NCBI GenBank assembly: GCA_963691755.1
Contig: OY829366.1
Span: forward strand, 2,728,001 to 2,792,000
Source: Dinoroseobacter sp013215265
GTDB taxonomy: Bacteria > Pseudomonadota > Alphaproteobacteria > Rhodobacterales > Rhodobacteraceae
Direction: 5' to 3'
DNA length: 64,000 nucleotides
This document shows positions 8,091 to 17,275 of this stretch, in pieces (positions within the stretch are counted from its first letter, which is position 1; each line of letters opens with the position of its first letter). The notes under the pieces are model-generated. The model saw only the letters and a list, made by a program, of their open reading frames with translations, did not search any database and was not told the origin of the DNA. The position numbers and the translations under genes were made by a program.

Positions 8091-9796
8091 CAGTGGCTCT
8101 CCCGGGTGACCAGCCGCGTGTCCTTGCCCACAAGGAAATCCAGATCGGCCCCCTGATCAGCTTGCAGCACATGATCCACGTAAAGTTTTGCATACCCGCG
8201 CGTATAGTGCTCCGCATCGGGTTCCCAGGCCGCCCCGCGCGTCTCGAGCTCCGCATCATCAACCAGAAGTTCCAGCTCCCCTTTGGAGGCTGAGACCCGA
8301 ATGCGGTCGCCGGTTTTGACCAATGCCAGTGGCCCACCAGCCTGCGCCTCGGGGCTCACATGCAAGATCACGGTGCCAAAAGCCGTGCCCGACATACGTG
8401 CGTCCGACACCCGGATCATGTCCTTGATTCCCTGCCGCACGAGTTTCGCGGGGATGGGCATGTTGCCAACCTCTGGCATGCCCGGATAGCCTTTGGGGCC
8501 GCACCCCTTCAGAACAAGGATCGTGTCCGGCGTGACGGGCAGATCATCACGATCAATATTGGCCTTCAGGTCTTCGATGTTTTCAAACACAAAGGCTTCG
8601 GCTTCGTGCTCCAGCAAACGATCGGTGGCGGCAGAAGGTTTCACGATAGCCCCGTTTGGCGCCAGATTGCCTTTCAACACCCGCAGCCCAGCCGCAGGCT
8701 TCACAGGGTCGTCTACCGTCTTGATCACATCATCATTGTAGCATTCCGCTCCATCCGCGTAGACGCTGATATCGCCGCCAAGAACCGTCTTCGAGGAGCG
8801 CAACTTGTCCCCCAGACGGTTTAACACAACCGGCATACCGCCCGCGTAGCAGAAGTCTTCCATCAGGTATTTGCCGGAGGGCATGCAATTCACCAGAAGC
8901 GGGATTTCAGAGCCCAGTTCGAAATCATCAAGGCTCAGATCGACGCCGACACGGCCCGCAAGCGCCAGCAAATGCACCACCGCATTTGTTGACCCTCCAA
9001 CCGCCGCATTCGCAAGTATTGCATTCTCAAAGGCTTCTTTCGTCAGGATATCAGACGGTTTCAGGTCTTCATCGACCATCTCGACGATGCGTTTGCCGGT
9101 CAGATGTGCCAGCGCCTGACGCCGTGCGTCCACTGCCGGAAGTGCAGCATTCGTGGGCAGGGCCATTCCCATCGCTTCGACAAGGCTCGCCATCGTGCTG
9201 GCCGTTCCCATGGTCATGCACACGCCCTTGGACCGGGACATACCGGATTCAGCCGCCATGAAGTCCTGCAAGGTCATCTCGCCCGCCCGCACGGCTTCCG
9301 AGAACTTCCAGACATCGGTGCCTGACCCGATATCCTTGCCTTTCCACTTGCCATTCAACATCGGGCCCGAGGAGACCACGATCGACGGCAAATCGACACT
9401 TGCCGCTCCCATAAGCTGCCCCGGCGTGGTCTTGTCACAACCGCCCAGAAGCACGACACCATCAATACCATAGGCCCGGATGCTTTCCTCCACATCCATC
9501 GCCAGCAAATTGCGAAAGAGCATTGCCGTGGGCTTCATCTGGGTTTCTCCCAGCGACATCACAGGGAATTCGACAGGGAAGCCACCCGCCTCCCACACGC
9601 CGCGCTTGACCATCTCGGCAAGATCGCGAAGCCCGGAATTGCAGGGGGTCAGTTCGGACCAGGTATTACAAATCCCAATGACAGGACGTCCATCAAAGGC
9701 ATGATCAGGATAGCCCTGATTTTTCATCCACGAGCGGTGAATGAAGCCATCCTTATCCAGCTTGCCATACCAGTGTTGTGAGCGACGTTTGGTCAT
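8090..9796 (-). CDS. IlvD/Edd-family sugar acid dehydratase, probable D-galactonate dehydratase
   Basis: A 568-residue member of the dihydroxy-acid/phosphogluconate dehydratase family. The cysteines expected to hold the iron-sulfur cluster are seen in GICNTWSE (Cys43), LLGGCDKTTPG and the GVCMTMGTASTMA segment. The HWYGKLDKDGFIHRSW start and CNSGLRDLAE are typical of the pentonate/hexonate branch (arabonate, xylonate, galactonate) rather than of IlvD itself. In this operon the expected reaction is D-galactonate to 2-keto-3-deoxygalactonate. The enzyme could also act on L-arabonate or D-fuconate, which are common side substrates of this branch. Its ribosome-binding site sits in a small hairpin (see 9802-9814). 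Confidence 0.88.
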   Translation of the reverse strand: MTKRRSQHWYGKLDKDGFIHRSWMKNQGYPDHAFDGRPVIGICNTWSELTPCNSGLRDLAEMVKRGVWEAGGFPVEFPVMSLGETQMKPTAMLFRNLLAMDVEESIRAYGIDGVVLLGGCDKTTPGQLMGAASVDLPSIVVSSGPMLNGKWKGKDIGSGTDVWKFSEAVRAGEMTLQDFMAAESGMSRSKGVCMTMGTASTMASLVEAMGMALPTNAALPAVDARRQALAHLTGKRIVEMVDEDLKPSDILTKEAFENAILANAAVGGSTNAVVHLLALAGRVGVDLSLDDFELGSEIPLLVNCMPSGKYLMEDFCYAGGMPVVLNRLGDKLRSSKTVLGGDISVYADGAECYNDDVIKTVDDPVKPAAGLRVLKGNLAPNGAIVKPSAATDRLLEHEAEAFVFENIEDLKANIDRDDLPVTPDTILVLKGCGPKGYPGMPEVGNMPIPAKLVRQGIKDMIRVSDARMSGTAFGTVILHVSPEAQAGGPLALVKTGDRIRVSASKGELELLVDDAELETRGAAWEPDAEHYTRGYAKLYVDHVLQADQGADLDFLVGKDTRLVTRESH

Positions 9797-9801
9797 GAGG
9801 T

Positions 9802-9814
9802 CCGCCTCCGGCGG
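9802..9814 (-). promoter_or_regulatory. Small hairpin carrying the ribosome-binding site of the dehydratase gene
   Basis: On the minus strand the sequence just before the ATG at 9796 is CCGCC-GGA-GGCGG, a five-pair stem with a three-base loop. The GGAGG Shine-Dalgarno core spans the loop and the 3' arm. Folding would partly hide the site, so translation could depend on ribosomes arriving from the upstream GH36 gene, which ends 40 bp earlier. This is a structural reading only. Confidence 0.4.
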
Positions 9815-9836
9815 GGATTTCGAAAATGTGAAATAA

Positions 9837-11993
9837 TCATAGGCGCTTACCTTCCAGCACCCACATGGTTTCTGGGAACGACCAGGGCAGTGTCAGGCCA
9901 TGGGCCATCAAATAGGCACCCGACAGCACCAAAGGTCCGTCTTTAAGCGCAGGCGCCCCCCGCGACAATGTTGGGGCAGAGTGCCGGTTCACAAGGGTGA
10001 CTTCGTAGTTTGCATCTGCCTCCAGTCGTGTCAGCCGTACCGGACGGGGTGTAATCTGCGCGCTTGTGCCCGCCTTGCCGATAAAGGCAACAAACCGGGT
10101 TTGATCCTGGGACAATTGTTGTTCTGCAATCACGGCCGGATCAGGACTGTCGAGACGCAAGATATCTGCCGTTTCCGTCCAAACGCGGTTGTGTTTCCAC
10201 CAGCTTGTCACTTCGCGTAAAATCGTGGCTTCTTCCTCGGTCAACTCGCGCGGGTCCATCTCGAACCCCAGGTGCCGTTGTGCTGCAACCCAGGCCCGAA
10301 ACGCGATATCGAGCGTGCGTCCAGAAGTGTGGCACCGCCGCGGCCCGACATGCGAGCCCGTCACTGCCATAGGCAGGAAAAGCGCTGCATTGTGCTGCAT
10401 CTTTAGCCGCTCCAACGCATCGTTGCTGTCTGACAGCCATACACGCTGCGTCCTCGACAAAATGCCAAAATCGATGCGCCCCCCGCCTGACGCACAGCTC
10501 TCAATCTCAACCTGCGGAAACGCTGTGCGCAAACGGTCGATCAACGCGTAGGAACCTCGGGTTTGGGCCGCATCCGGCATCGGCAAAACACGGTTATGAT
10601 CCCATTTGATATAGTCGATCGGGTATTGGGTCAGGATCGCGGCCATCCGGTCATAGATGAACGCCCGGACCTCTGGCAGGCTCATGTTCAAGGCTTTTTG
10701 CTGCCGGCCGAGCGTTTGATCCTCGCTGCCCAGCGCCCAATCCGGATGCGCACGGTGCAGATCGGAATCCTCGTTAATCATTTCCGGCTCGAACCAGATG
10801 CCAAAGGTCATGCCCAACTTGTGCACATGATCAATCAAAGGGCCCAAGCCTTCGGGGTACTTACGCGGGTCGACTTCCCAGTCGCTTAGCGAGGTCGTGT
10901 CATCATCGCGCTGCCCAAACCATCCGTCATCAAGCACGAACCGTTCGGCCCCAAGACCCGCCGCACGTTCTGCAATTTCTTTCAGAACCGGCAGCTTATG
11001 ATCGAAATAAACCGCCTCCCAGCAGTTGTAATGGACCGGACGCGGTCGTCCCGTTTCTGTCCAGGTCACGATCTCGTCGCGCAAATGCCGTTGGAACGCG
11101 ACCGCGCACCCGTTCAACCCATCGACCGAATAGGTGATATACAGGGGTGCTGTCTCAAAGCGCGTAGATGCATCATGCTCCATTCGCGCAGCATGCCCGA
11201 ACTGGATCTGGCGTCGCCCATCGGGCAACTCTTCGGCGATCATTTTATGCCCGCCGGACCATCCGTAATGGAAACCAAACGCCTGGCCTTGGGTGTTGGT
11301 TGCCCCGCGCTCGGGTAAAATCAGCCCCGGGAAATGCTCGTGGCCCGTGCGACCTGTGCGGTTCTCGCGATAGCGCATCCCCGCGGACCACGGTGTCTTG
11401 TTCAGCTGGAACTCCCCGCACCAGCGCCCGGCAAAATCGATCATCTCATCCGATTGCTGGCTGGCAGGCAAAACGGGTGCTGCAAACCAGTGCAAATGCA
11501 CCGGATGAGCCGCATCCAGAACCGCTTTGACGGTAATGACGCGTGTATAGCAATTGGTCGTGAAGGTTGCCGTGTAGGTCAGAAGGCTTTCGGTATCTTC
11601 ATAGACCAGCTCAAGCGCATCATCGCTTTGCCGAGCCGCCTTAAAACAGAACTTCGGCAGCAATGGGGTTCCGTTGCCATCCCGCAAGATCAGCCCCGGC
11701 TGACCTGGGAAGCTGCGCGTAGCCTCCGGCAAGATCGACAGATCGGGATTTGCGTCAAGCATCCCGCCGGTCACATCAATGGCATGCGCCGCGTGTAACA
11801 CCGAAAGATCCGCGTCCCCCGGCAAAGGTGGGCCCCAGTAGACAACCTCCGGCAGGCGCGCCCCACACGCCCCAAGCACCAGCGTCTGCCGCCCATCATC
11901 AAGGCGCCAAAAGTGGCTTGGCTTGTCAGCCGCACCCATCAGGTCACCGACGGGCGATGCATGTGCCTCGGCATGATCAAAATGGTCAGACAT
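9837..11993 (-). CDS. GH36 alpha-galactosidase
   Basis: A 718-residue GH36 alpha-galactosidase that removes terminal alpha-linked galactose from melibiose or raffinose-type sugars. The nucleophile Asp is in YIKWDHNR (about residue 465) and the acid/base Asp in WLSDSNDALERL (about residue 520). The RFVLDDGWFG and FGIWFEPEM segments are also family signatures. There is no signal peptide, so it acts on imported oligosaccharide. It follows the two permease genes after 23 bp and precedes the dehydratase gene, which ties uptake to galactose oxidation. Length is normal for the ~720-residue bacterial subgroup. Confidence 0.94.
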   Translation of the reverse strand: MSDHFDHAEAHASPVGDLMGAADKPSHFWRLDDGRQTLVLGACGARLPEVVYWGPPLPGDADLSVLHAAHAIDVTGGMLDANPDLSILPEATRSFPGQPGLILRDGNGTPLLPKFCFKAARQSDDALELVYEDTESLLTYTATFTTNCYTRVITVKAVLDAAHPVHLHWFAAPVLPASQQSDEMIDFAGRWCGEFQLNKTPWSAGMRYRENRTGRTGHEHFPGLILPERGATNTQGQAFGFHYGWSGGHKMIAEELPDGRRQIQFGHAARMEHDASTRFETAPLYITYSVDGLNGCAVAFQRHLRDEIVTWTETGRPRPVHYNCWEAVYFDHKLPVLKEIAERAAGLGAERFVLDDGWFGQRDDDTTSLSDWEVDPRKYPEGLGPLIDHVHKLGMTFGIWFEPEMINEDSDLHRAHPDWALGSEDQTLGRQQKALNMSLPEVRAFIYDRMAAILTQYPIDYIKWDHNRVLPMPDAAQTRGSYALIDRLRTAFPQVEIESCASGGGRIDFGILSRTQRVWLSDSNDALERLKMQHNAALFLPMAVTGSHVGPRRCHTSGRTLDIAFRAWVAAQRHLGFEMDPRELTEEEATILREVTSWWKHNRVWTETADILRLDSPDPAVIAEQQLSQDQTRFVAFIGKAGTSAQITPRPVRLTRLEADANYEVTLVNRHSAPTLSRGAPALKDGPLVLSGAYLMAHGLTLPWSFPETMWVLEGKRL

Positions 11994-12016
11994 AGGTCGC
12001 GTCCGATTTTGGAGGT

Positions 12017-12865
12017 TTACTTGACCGCACCGAGGGTGAGCCCCGCGATGAAGTGCTTTTGCATCAGAAAAAACATCAGGACAGGAGGCAAGGCTGCCAC
12101 AATCGATCCTGCACTCATCATGTGGTAGGCAGCGCGGAATTGCGAGTTGAAGCTCGTGATCCCCGCCGTCACGGGCTGCGCATCAGGTCCTTGGGTCAAC
12201 ACGATCGCCCAGAAATAATCGTTCCAGATGAAGGTGAAGATCAGCACCGAAAGTGCAGCAAGGGCCGGCTTCATCAGCGGCATTACCACGTACCAGAAGA
12301 TCCGCCATTCCGCGACGCCTTCCACGCGGGCGGCCTCTATCAGCGGATAGGGCAGCGCACGGATGAAATTGCGCATGAAGAGCGTACAAAACCCAGTTTG
12401 GAACGCGATATGAAATAGGATCAGGCCCGTCTTTGTATCATAGAGCCCCATGTTCACAGTCAGGTCACGCACCGGGACCATCAAAATCTGGAAGGGCACA
12501 AAATTCCCCGCGATGAACATGAAGAAGATCAGCAAGTTCCCTTTGAACTTGTAAATACCCAGCGCGAATCCCGTCATCGCCGACAAAGCAACAGCACCCG
12601 CCATTGTCGGGACCGTGATCATCACCGAATTCAATAAATAGCGCGGCATATCACTGTCGAAGAAGACGCGCCCATAATTGGTGAAGCCTTCAAAGGATGT
12701 GGGCCAGCCCCAGAAGTTGCCGGTCGCAAAATCAGTTTCCGGTTTTATCGAGAACAGTGCCACGGCCAGAAGGGGCAGAAGCCAAACGATCATCGCAATG
12801 GGCAAAAGCGCCTGATAGGTGATCTGCCAGTTGCGAGAGGACTTTTCGATCGGCGTCGGAAACAT
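12017..12865 (-). CDS. Sugar ABC transporter permease (MalG type)
   Basis: A 282-residue inner-membrane permease of the CUT1 carbohydrate family. It has an N-terminal transmembrane segment (IAMIVWLLPLLAVALFSI), about five further hydrophobic helices, and the cytoplasmic EAA loop EAARVEGVAEWRIFWYVVMPLMKPAL, which contacts the ATPase. Its start overlaps the stop of the partner permease as TGATG. It is expected to form the channel with the upstream permease for galactosides delivered by the binding protein. Substrate identity is inferred from the alpha- and beta-galactosidase genes in the same operon. Confidence 0.92.
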   Translation of the reverse strand: MFPTPIEKSSRNWQITYQALLPIAMIVWLLPLLAVALFSIKPETDFATGNFWGWPTSFEGFTNYGRVFFDSDMPRYLLNSVMITVPTMAGAVALSAMTGFALGIYKFKGNLLIFFMFIAGNFVPFQILMVPVRDLTVNMGLYDTKTGLILFHIAFQTGFCTLFMRNFIRALPYPLIEAARVEGVAEWRIFWYVVMPLMKPALAALSVLIFTFIWNDYFWAIVLTQGPDAQPVTAGITSFNSQFRAAYHMMSAGSIVAALPPVLMFFLMQKHFIAGLTLGAVK

Positions 12866-13794
12866 CAGCGCGCCTCCTTATCGTCGCGCCACATCGAGTA
12901 CAGGAAGTACGCGATGAAGCCGAGCATGATGAAGAACAACACGACAGCAATGGCGGCGCCATAGCCCATGCGGAACCCAAACTCGGACAGCGACTCTTCA
13001 AACATGTAGAAACTCAGGACCCGGGTCGATCCGAACGGCCCCCCGTTGGTCATCACAGCAATAAAGTCAAAGGAACGCAGCGCGCCGATAATCGTCACAA
13101 CAAACGCAATAAAGGTCGCGGGCTTAAGCTGCGGCAGGATCACATACCAAAGCATCTTGTGCCCTTTGGCCCCATCAAGCCGCGCGGCCTCAACCTGCTC
13201 GGGATCAACCGCATTCAGACCCGTCAGATACAGGATCATGCAATAGGCGGTCTGCGGCCAGAGGCCTGCAGCAATGATGCCGTAAGTAGCGGTGTTGGGG
13301 TTGCCCAGAACGCCGCCACGAATATCGATACCGACCAGCCCCATGATCTGATCAAACAGTCCGGTATTGGGCAGGTAGAACCACGAAAAAACAAGGCCGA
13401 CCACCACCTGCGAGATCACAAACGGAAAGAAGAACATCGACTTGTAAAAACGGATGCCGCGCACCGTCTGGTTCAGGAATAGCGCAATGAACAGGCCCAT
13501 CGGGATTGCAAGAAGATACAGGAACAGCCAACGGATGTTGTTCCAGAAGGACACCTCAAACTTGCGGTCTCCCCCCAGCAGACGTTCGTAATTTGCCAGC
13601 CCGACCCAGGTCTTTTCACCCAGCCCGTCCCATTGATGAAAGCTGATCCAGAAGGATTGGAAGATCGGCAGAATTACGTATACCGCGAAGAAGAGTATTC
13701 CTGGCAACAAGAACAGCCACGGTGTGACCGCGATCTCGTTGCGCTTGTACCATCCACGTTGCTGGTGGGATGGGGCATCAGCGGTCATTGTCAT
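12865..13794 (-). CDS. Sugar ABC transporter permease (MalF/UgpA type)
   Basis: A 309-residue CUT1-family permease with six predicted transmembrane helices, starting with the VTPWLFLLPGILFFAVYVILPI segment, and the EAA loop EAARLDGAKGHKMLWYVILPQLKPA. AGGAG lies at good spacing before the first of two close in-frame ATGs (13794 and 13788). It lies downstream of the binding-protein gene across a 138-bp gap that holds hairpins, and is coupled to the MalG-type permease. Confidence 0.92.
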   Translation of the reverse strand: MTMTADAPSHQQRGWYKRNEIAVTPWLFLLPGILFFAVYVILPIFQSFWISFHQWDGLGEKTWVGLANYERLLGGDRKFEVSFWNNIRWLFLYLLAIPMGLFIALFLNQTVRGIRFYKSMFFFPFVISQVVVGLVFSWFYLPNTGLFDQIMGLVGIDIRGGVLGNPNTATYGIIAAGLWPQTAYCMILYLTGLNAVDPEQVEAARLDGAKGHKMLWYVILPQLKPATFIAFVVTIIGALRSFDFIAVMTNGGPFGSTRVLSFYMFEESLSEFGFRMGYGAAIAVVLFFIMLGFIAYFLYSMWRDDKEAR

Positions 13795-13870
13795 TGTGGG
13801 GCTCCTGGCGGATCAACACATGCGAAAACCGGGCAGGCTCGGCTTGCGGATGGGTTGCTTCGTCTAGCTG

Positions 13871-13921
13871 GGGGTGACCCCCGACCGGAGTCGAGGGTCG
13901 CAGGCCGGCCTGAAGCCGGCC
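13871..13921 (-). promoter_or_regulatory. Hairpins between binding-protein and permease genes
   Basis: The gap between the binding protein and the first permease contains GGCCGGC-(5 nt)-GCCGGCC at 13903-13921, a perfect seven-pair stem, and GGGG-TGA-CCCC at 13871-13881, with a further GACCC/GGGTC pairing at 13876-13899. There is no T-run after the stem on the minus strand. Such intercistronic stems commonly protect the binding-protein mRNA from 3' decay and let it exceed the permeases in amount; that role is inferred. Confidence 0.55.
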
Positions 13922-13932
13922 AAGAGACAGGC

Positions 13933-15186
13933 TTACTGGTAGATGCGCTGACGTGCGTCTTCCAGGCGGGCCAGGATGTCGTCCAGATTGTCTGGGAACA
14001 CCATGAACTCCTGCAGGCCTTCCATGCCAACCGATGCCATTTCGGCAGGGAAGTCACGGTCGAAGAACTGCATGATGCCGCCACCCGCGTTGTTGGACAG
14101 CATATTGAAGCCCTGCTGGATGAACTTGTCATCGGAAACCGAAGCGTCCGAGTTCACAGGCAGCTGGCCCAGCGCGTCGCCACCATTGATGCGTGTCTGC
14201 ACATCAGCGGAGGTTACAAAGCGAAGGAACTCTTTCGCCGCTTCAACGTTCTGTGCGCCAGACGCGATGTGGAACGTGTCGGTTGGGGCATCTTCTGCGT
14301 AATCAACACCTGGGTTGATGACCGGGAACTGGTAGAAGTCCAGCTTGCTGTCATCGAGGCCACCGTCACGCATCGCTGCCACAGCGAAGTTCCCCATCAG
14401 GTAGGCGGTTGCCTGACCGTCAGTCATGAACGGAAGGGCTTCCTGCCAGCTGTAGGTCTGGTGATCGTCAACAAACGCACCCATGTTGATCAGCTGTGCC
14501 CAGTTCTCGAAGGTCAACCGAACGCGTGGGTCAGTCCACTCAACTTCGCCATTGGCCAGCTGAATGTGGAAGTCATAGCCGTTGGTGCGTGAGTTGATGT
14601 AGTCAAACCAACCACCTGCCGTCCAAAGGTACTTGGTGCCGATGGTGTAGCATTTGCGGCCAGAATCGAGGATCGCCTGACAGTTGGAGATCTCTTCGGC
14701 CCAAGTTGCAGGCTCGCCAAGACCAAGCTCTTCAAAGATGTCTTTGCGGTAGTAAACACCCCACTGGTAGTAGGTGTATGGCACGCCCCACTGAGCGCCA
14801 TTCAGGGTCATCGCACCCTTGGTAGAGGCCAGCGCGTCAAAGTGATCTTCGGCCCACAGATCAGAGATGTCCATGAACAAGCCCGCATCGACATAAGGGG
14901 TCATGCGGGTTGCTGCGTACCAGTTCACAACGTCTGGCGCGTTTGCAGACAGAGCGTTACGGATCTGGGTCTTCCATGCTTCACGGTCGACGATTTCAAG
15001 CTCAACCGTCAGATCCGAGTGCATCGCGTCGAATTCCGAAGCCAGGCCTTCCATGACCGCACGCGGTGCTGGGTTCGACATGTCCGAGATGATCCGGAGA
15101 GTGCCGGACAGTTCTGCCGCCGCCGGGGCCGACAGCATTGTCGTGGCAAGACACGCCGCAAGCGACGCCTTCAAAGTGGAACGCAT
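13933..15186 (-). CDS. Sugar ABC transporter substrate-binding protein (family 1)
   Basis: A 417-residue periplasmic binding protein of the CUT1 type. The start at 15186 is chosen over one 15 codons upstream because GGGAGGA precedes it at ideal spacing and it exposes a classical signal peptide (MRSTLKASLAACLATTMLSAPAAA). The mature part shows the family architecture: GTLRIISDMSNPAPRAV at the start, VPYTYYQWGVYYRKDIFEELG in lobe one, and LMGNFAVAAM in lobe two. It should capture galactosides or galactose for the two permeases. First gene of the minus-strand operon, facing the IclR gene across palindromic DNA. Confidence 0.93.
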   Translation of the reverse strand: MRSTLKASLAACLATTMLSAPAAAELSGTLRIISDMSNPAPRAVMEGLASEFDAMHSDLTVELEIVDREAWKTQIRNALSANAPDVVNWYAATRMTPYVDAGLFMDISDLWAEDHFDALASTKGAMTLNGAQWGVPYTYYQWGVYYRKDIFEELGLGEPATWAEEISNCQAILDSGRKCYTIGTKYLWTAGGWFDYINSRTNGYDFHIQLANGEVEWTDPRVRLTFENWAQLINMGAFVDDHQTYSWQEALPFMTDGQATAYLMGNFAVAAMRDGGLDDSKLDFYQFPVINPGVDYAEDAPTDTFHIASGAQNVEAAKEFLRFVTSADVQTRINGGDALGQLPVNSDASVSDDKFIQQGFNMLSNNAGGGIMQFFDRDFPAEMASVGMEGLQEFMVFPDNLDDILARLEDARQRIYQ

Positions 15187-15224
15187 GGTATCCTCCCTTA
15201 TGCTTCCAAACTTAATGCGTTTTA

Positions 15225-15264
15225 GTTTCATTATTTGAAACCAAGTTTTGTATATTGAAAACTT
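15225..15264. promoter_or_regulatory. Two inverted repeats in the divergent promoter, candidate IclR operator
   Basis: Between the binding-protein gene and the IclR gene lie GTTTCA-(5)-TGAAAC at 15225-15241 and AAGTTTT-(8)-AAAACTT at 15243-15264, both perfect in their arms and both AT-rich. They sit about 40-80 bp from the binding-protein start. IclR-family dimers bind short palindromes of this kind and usually control the adjacent divergent catabolic operon. Binding is inferred from position. Confidence 0.6.
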
Positions 15265-15345
15265 AACCGCGACTCGCCTATGCTTGTCAACAGGGCTGAA
15301 CCAAACAGGGAGAGTTTGTCAGTCCGTTAGGGAGGAGACTTGCAC

Positions 15346-16182
15346 ATGGCCGGTTCAGGCGATGGCACCGTTGGAAAAGCGCTCGAAGTGCTCGATCATG
15401 TCGCTGGATTTGCGCGGCCCGTGCGCTTTGCCGAATTGCTCGGCTCCAGCCCCTACCCCAAGGCCACGCTCTACCGGATGTTGCAAACACTGACATCCAC
15501 GGGGATGTTGTCCTTCGACACAGATCGGCACACCTATCAGCCCGGCGTCCGCCTCGTACGCTTGGCCCATTCCGCATGGGCGCAATCGTCATTGGCCCCT
15601 GTCGCGAGGCCCCATCTTGATGCACTCAGTCATGATCTTGGCGAAACCGTCCACCTTGCACAGCTCGACAGCGGTCAGGTGCTCTATGTCGACAAGATCA
15701 ACGCTGCCCAGCCTGTCGAGATGTTCAGTCAGGCCGGAAAGGTGGGCCCTGCCTATTGCACCGGTGTGGGCAAGGCGATGCTCGCGTTTCTCAACGAATC
15801 AGACCTGTCCAATGCCCTGACCCGCCAGAGCTATTACCGCCATACCGAGCACACGCTTAACACGCCCGAAAAGCTTCGCGTCGAACTGGACGCCATTCGA
15901 AACCGTGGCCATGCCTATGACCGCGAAGAACACGAAATGGGTATCATCTGCATCGCAATGCCGATCCTCAGCCAGTCAGGACGGCCAATGGGTGCGATGT
16001 CGATCACAGGCTCAACCAGTCGAATTTCAATGGAAGGGCTGGAAAGCTATCTGCCCCGCCTTCACCAAGCTGCCGACGCTATCGCTAAAGATGCAAGTGC
16101 TTGGCGTTTCCCAGACCAATCGGGCGGAGCCCGCGCCGTCCCTCAACAAAAATCGGAGCCGCCATGTCAGGTGTCACCCTAA
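15346..16182 (+). CDS. IclR-family transcriptional regulator of the galactoside operon
   Basis: A 278-residue IclR regulator. The N-terminal winged helix covers residues 1-70 (GTVGKALEVLDHVAGFARPVRF, then YPKATLYRMLQTLTSTGML). The C-terminal ligand domain contains LAQLDSGQVLYVDKI, TGVGKAMLAFL and YDREEHEMGIICIAMPI. The ATG at 15346 follows GGAGGAG at eight bases; a TTG two codons earlier is less likely. It is transcribed away from the ABC/galactose operon and overlaps the ATPase gene at its 3' end, so regulator and ATPase share a transcript. A galactose-pathway intermediate is the natural guess for its ligand. Confidence 0.9.
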   Translation: MAGSGDGTVGKALEVLDHVAGFARPVRFAELLGSSPYPKATLYRMLQTLTSTGMLSFDTDRHTYQPGVRLVRLAHSAWAQSSLAPVARPHLDALSHDLGETVHLAQLDSGQVLYVDKINAAQPVEMFSQAGKVGPAYCTGVGKAMLAFLNESDLSNALTRQSYYRHTEHTLNTPEKLRVELDAIRNRGHAYDREEHEMGIICIAMPILSQSGRPMGAMSITGSTSRISMEGLESYLPRLHQAADAIAKDASAWRFPDQSGGARAVPQQKSEPPCQVSP

Positions 16183-17222
16183 ATTCGGTCGTCAAACGCT
16201 ATGGCGATGTTCAGGTCATCCATGGGGTAGACCTCGAAATCGCAGATGGAGAGTTCTGCGTCTTTGTCGGTCCCTCGGGCTGCGGTAAGTCTACTCTTTT
16301 GCGCATGGTTGCGGGGCTGGAAGAAACGACCGAGGGCACCATGAACATTGGTGCGCGCGATGTGACACATATGGATCCGTCCGAACGGGGGGTGTCGATG
16401 GTGTTTCAGACCTATGCGCTCTACCCACACATGACTGTCGAAGAAAACATGGGCTTTGGTCTGAAAATGACCGGACACCCAAAGGCAGAAATCCGGTCCA
16501 AAGTGGCCGAGGCCTCCAAGATCCTGAAGCTCGACGAATACCTCAAGCGCAAGCCGGCGGCACTCTCGGGCGGGCAGCGCCAGCGTGTCGCCATCGGCCG
16601 GGCCATCGTGCGCGGACCAGAGGTGTTTCTCTTCGATGAGCCGCTCTCGAACCTAGACGCGGAACTGCGCGTTGAAATGCGCGTCGAAATCGCCCGTCTT
16701 CACAAGGAGATCGGCGCGACGATGATCTACGTCACCCATGATCAGGTCGAGGCGATGACGCTTGCCGACAAGATTGTGGTGCTTCGCGCAGGCCATATCG
16801 AACAGGTCGGCGCACCGCTTCACCTCTACCGGGACCCTGACAACAAATTCGTTGCCGGCTTCATTGGCTCACCATCGATGAACTTCATGTCCGGATCCGT
16901 TTCCGGCGGCAAAGTAACCTGCGAGGGCGTCGCGAGTACACTCGACGCGCCCGGCGGTGTCGTGGACGGCGGTAAAGTCGAAGTTGGATTGCGTCCAGAG
17001 CATCTGGAGATCGACCCGGAGGGCAACACCCATCGTGTCGATCTGACCGAAGCGCTTGGTGGTGTCAGCTACGCCTATGTCATCAGCGAAAAAACGGGGG
17101 AGCGTCTGGTCGTTGAAGAGCGTGGAGACACCCGCTCCTCCGAAGGCGATATCGTCGGGCTGAAGTTCGAACCTCGCCGCGCGTATTTCTTCGAAGTCGA
17201 TAGCGGTAAGCGTCTACGGTAA
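16164..17222 (+). CDS. Sugar ABC transporter ATP-binding protein (UgpC/MsmK type)
   Basis: A 352-residue ATPase of the CUT1 family, with Walker A GPSGCGKST, the Q-loop, signature ALSGGQRQRVA, Walker B VFLFDEPLSNLD and switch His in TMIYVTHDQ. The C-terminal TOBE/regulatory domain reads VGLRPEHLEI. The start at 16164 lies inside the 3' end of the IclR gene (19-bp overlap) with CGGAG just before it; the open frame further upstream is only iclR read in another frame. It powers the two permeases encoded on the opposite strand, so the transporter is split between two divergent transcripts. A strong terminator follows. Confidence 0.93.
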   Translation: MSGVTLNSVVKRYGDVQVIHGVDLEIADGEFCVFVGPSGCGKSTLLRMVAGLEETTEGTMNIGARDVTHMDPSERGVSMVFQTYALYPHMTVEENMGFGLKMTGHPKAEIRSKVAEASKILKLDEYLKRKPAALSGGQRQRVAIGRAIVRGPEVFLFDEPLSNLDAELRVEMRVEIARLHKEIGATMIYVTHDQVEAMTLADKIVVLRAGHIEQVGAPLHLYRDPDNKFVAGFIGSPSMNFMSGSVSGGKVTCEGVASTLDAPGGVVDGGKVEVGLRPEHLEIDPEGNTHRVDLTEALGGVSYAYVISEKTGERLVVEERGDTRSSEGDIVGLKFEPRRAYFFEVDSGKRLR

Positions 17223-17247
17223 AATTGCCGATCGGTAATTTGGACAG

Positions 17248-17275
17248 CCCGCCCGGTGAACCTGGGCGGGTTTTT
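17248..17275 (+). terminator. Rho-independent terminator after the ATPase gene
   Basis: CCCGCCC (17248-17254) pairs with GGGCGGG (17264-17270) and is followed directly by five T residues. It ends the iclR-ATPase transcript 25 bp after the stop codon. Confidence 0.85.
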
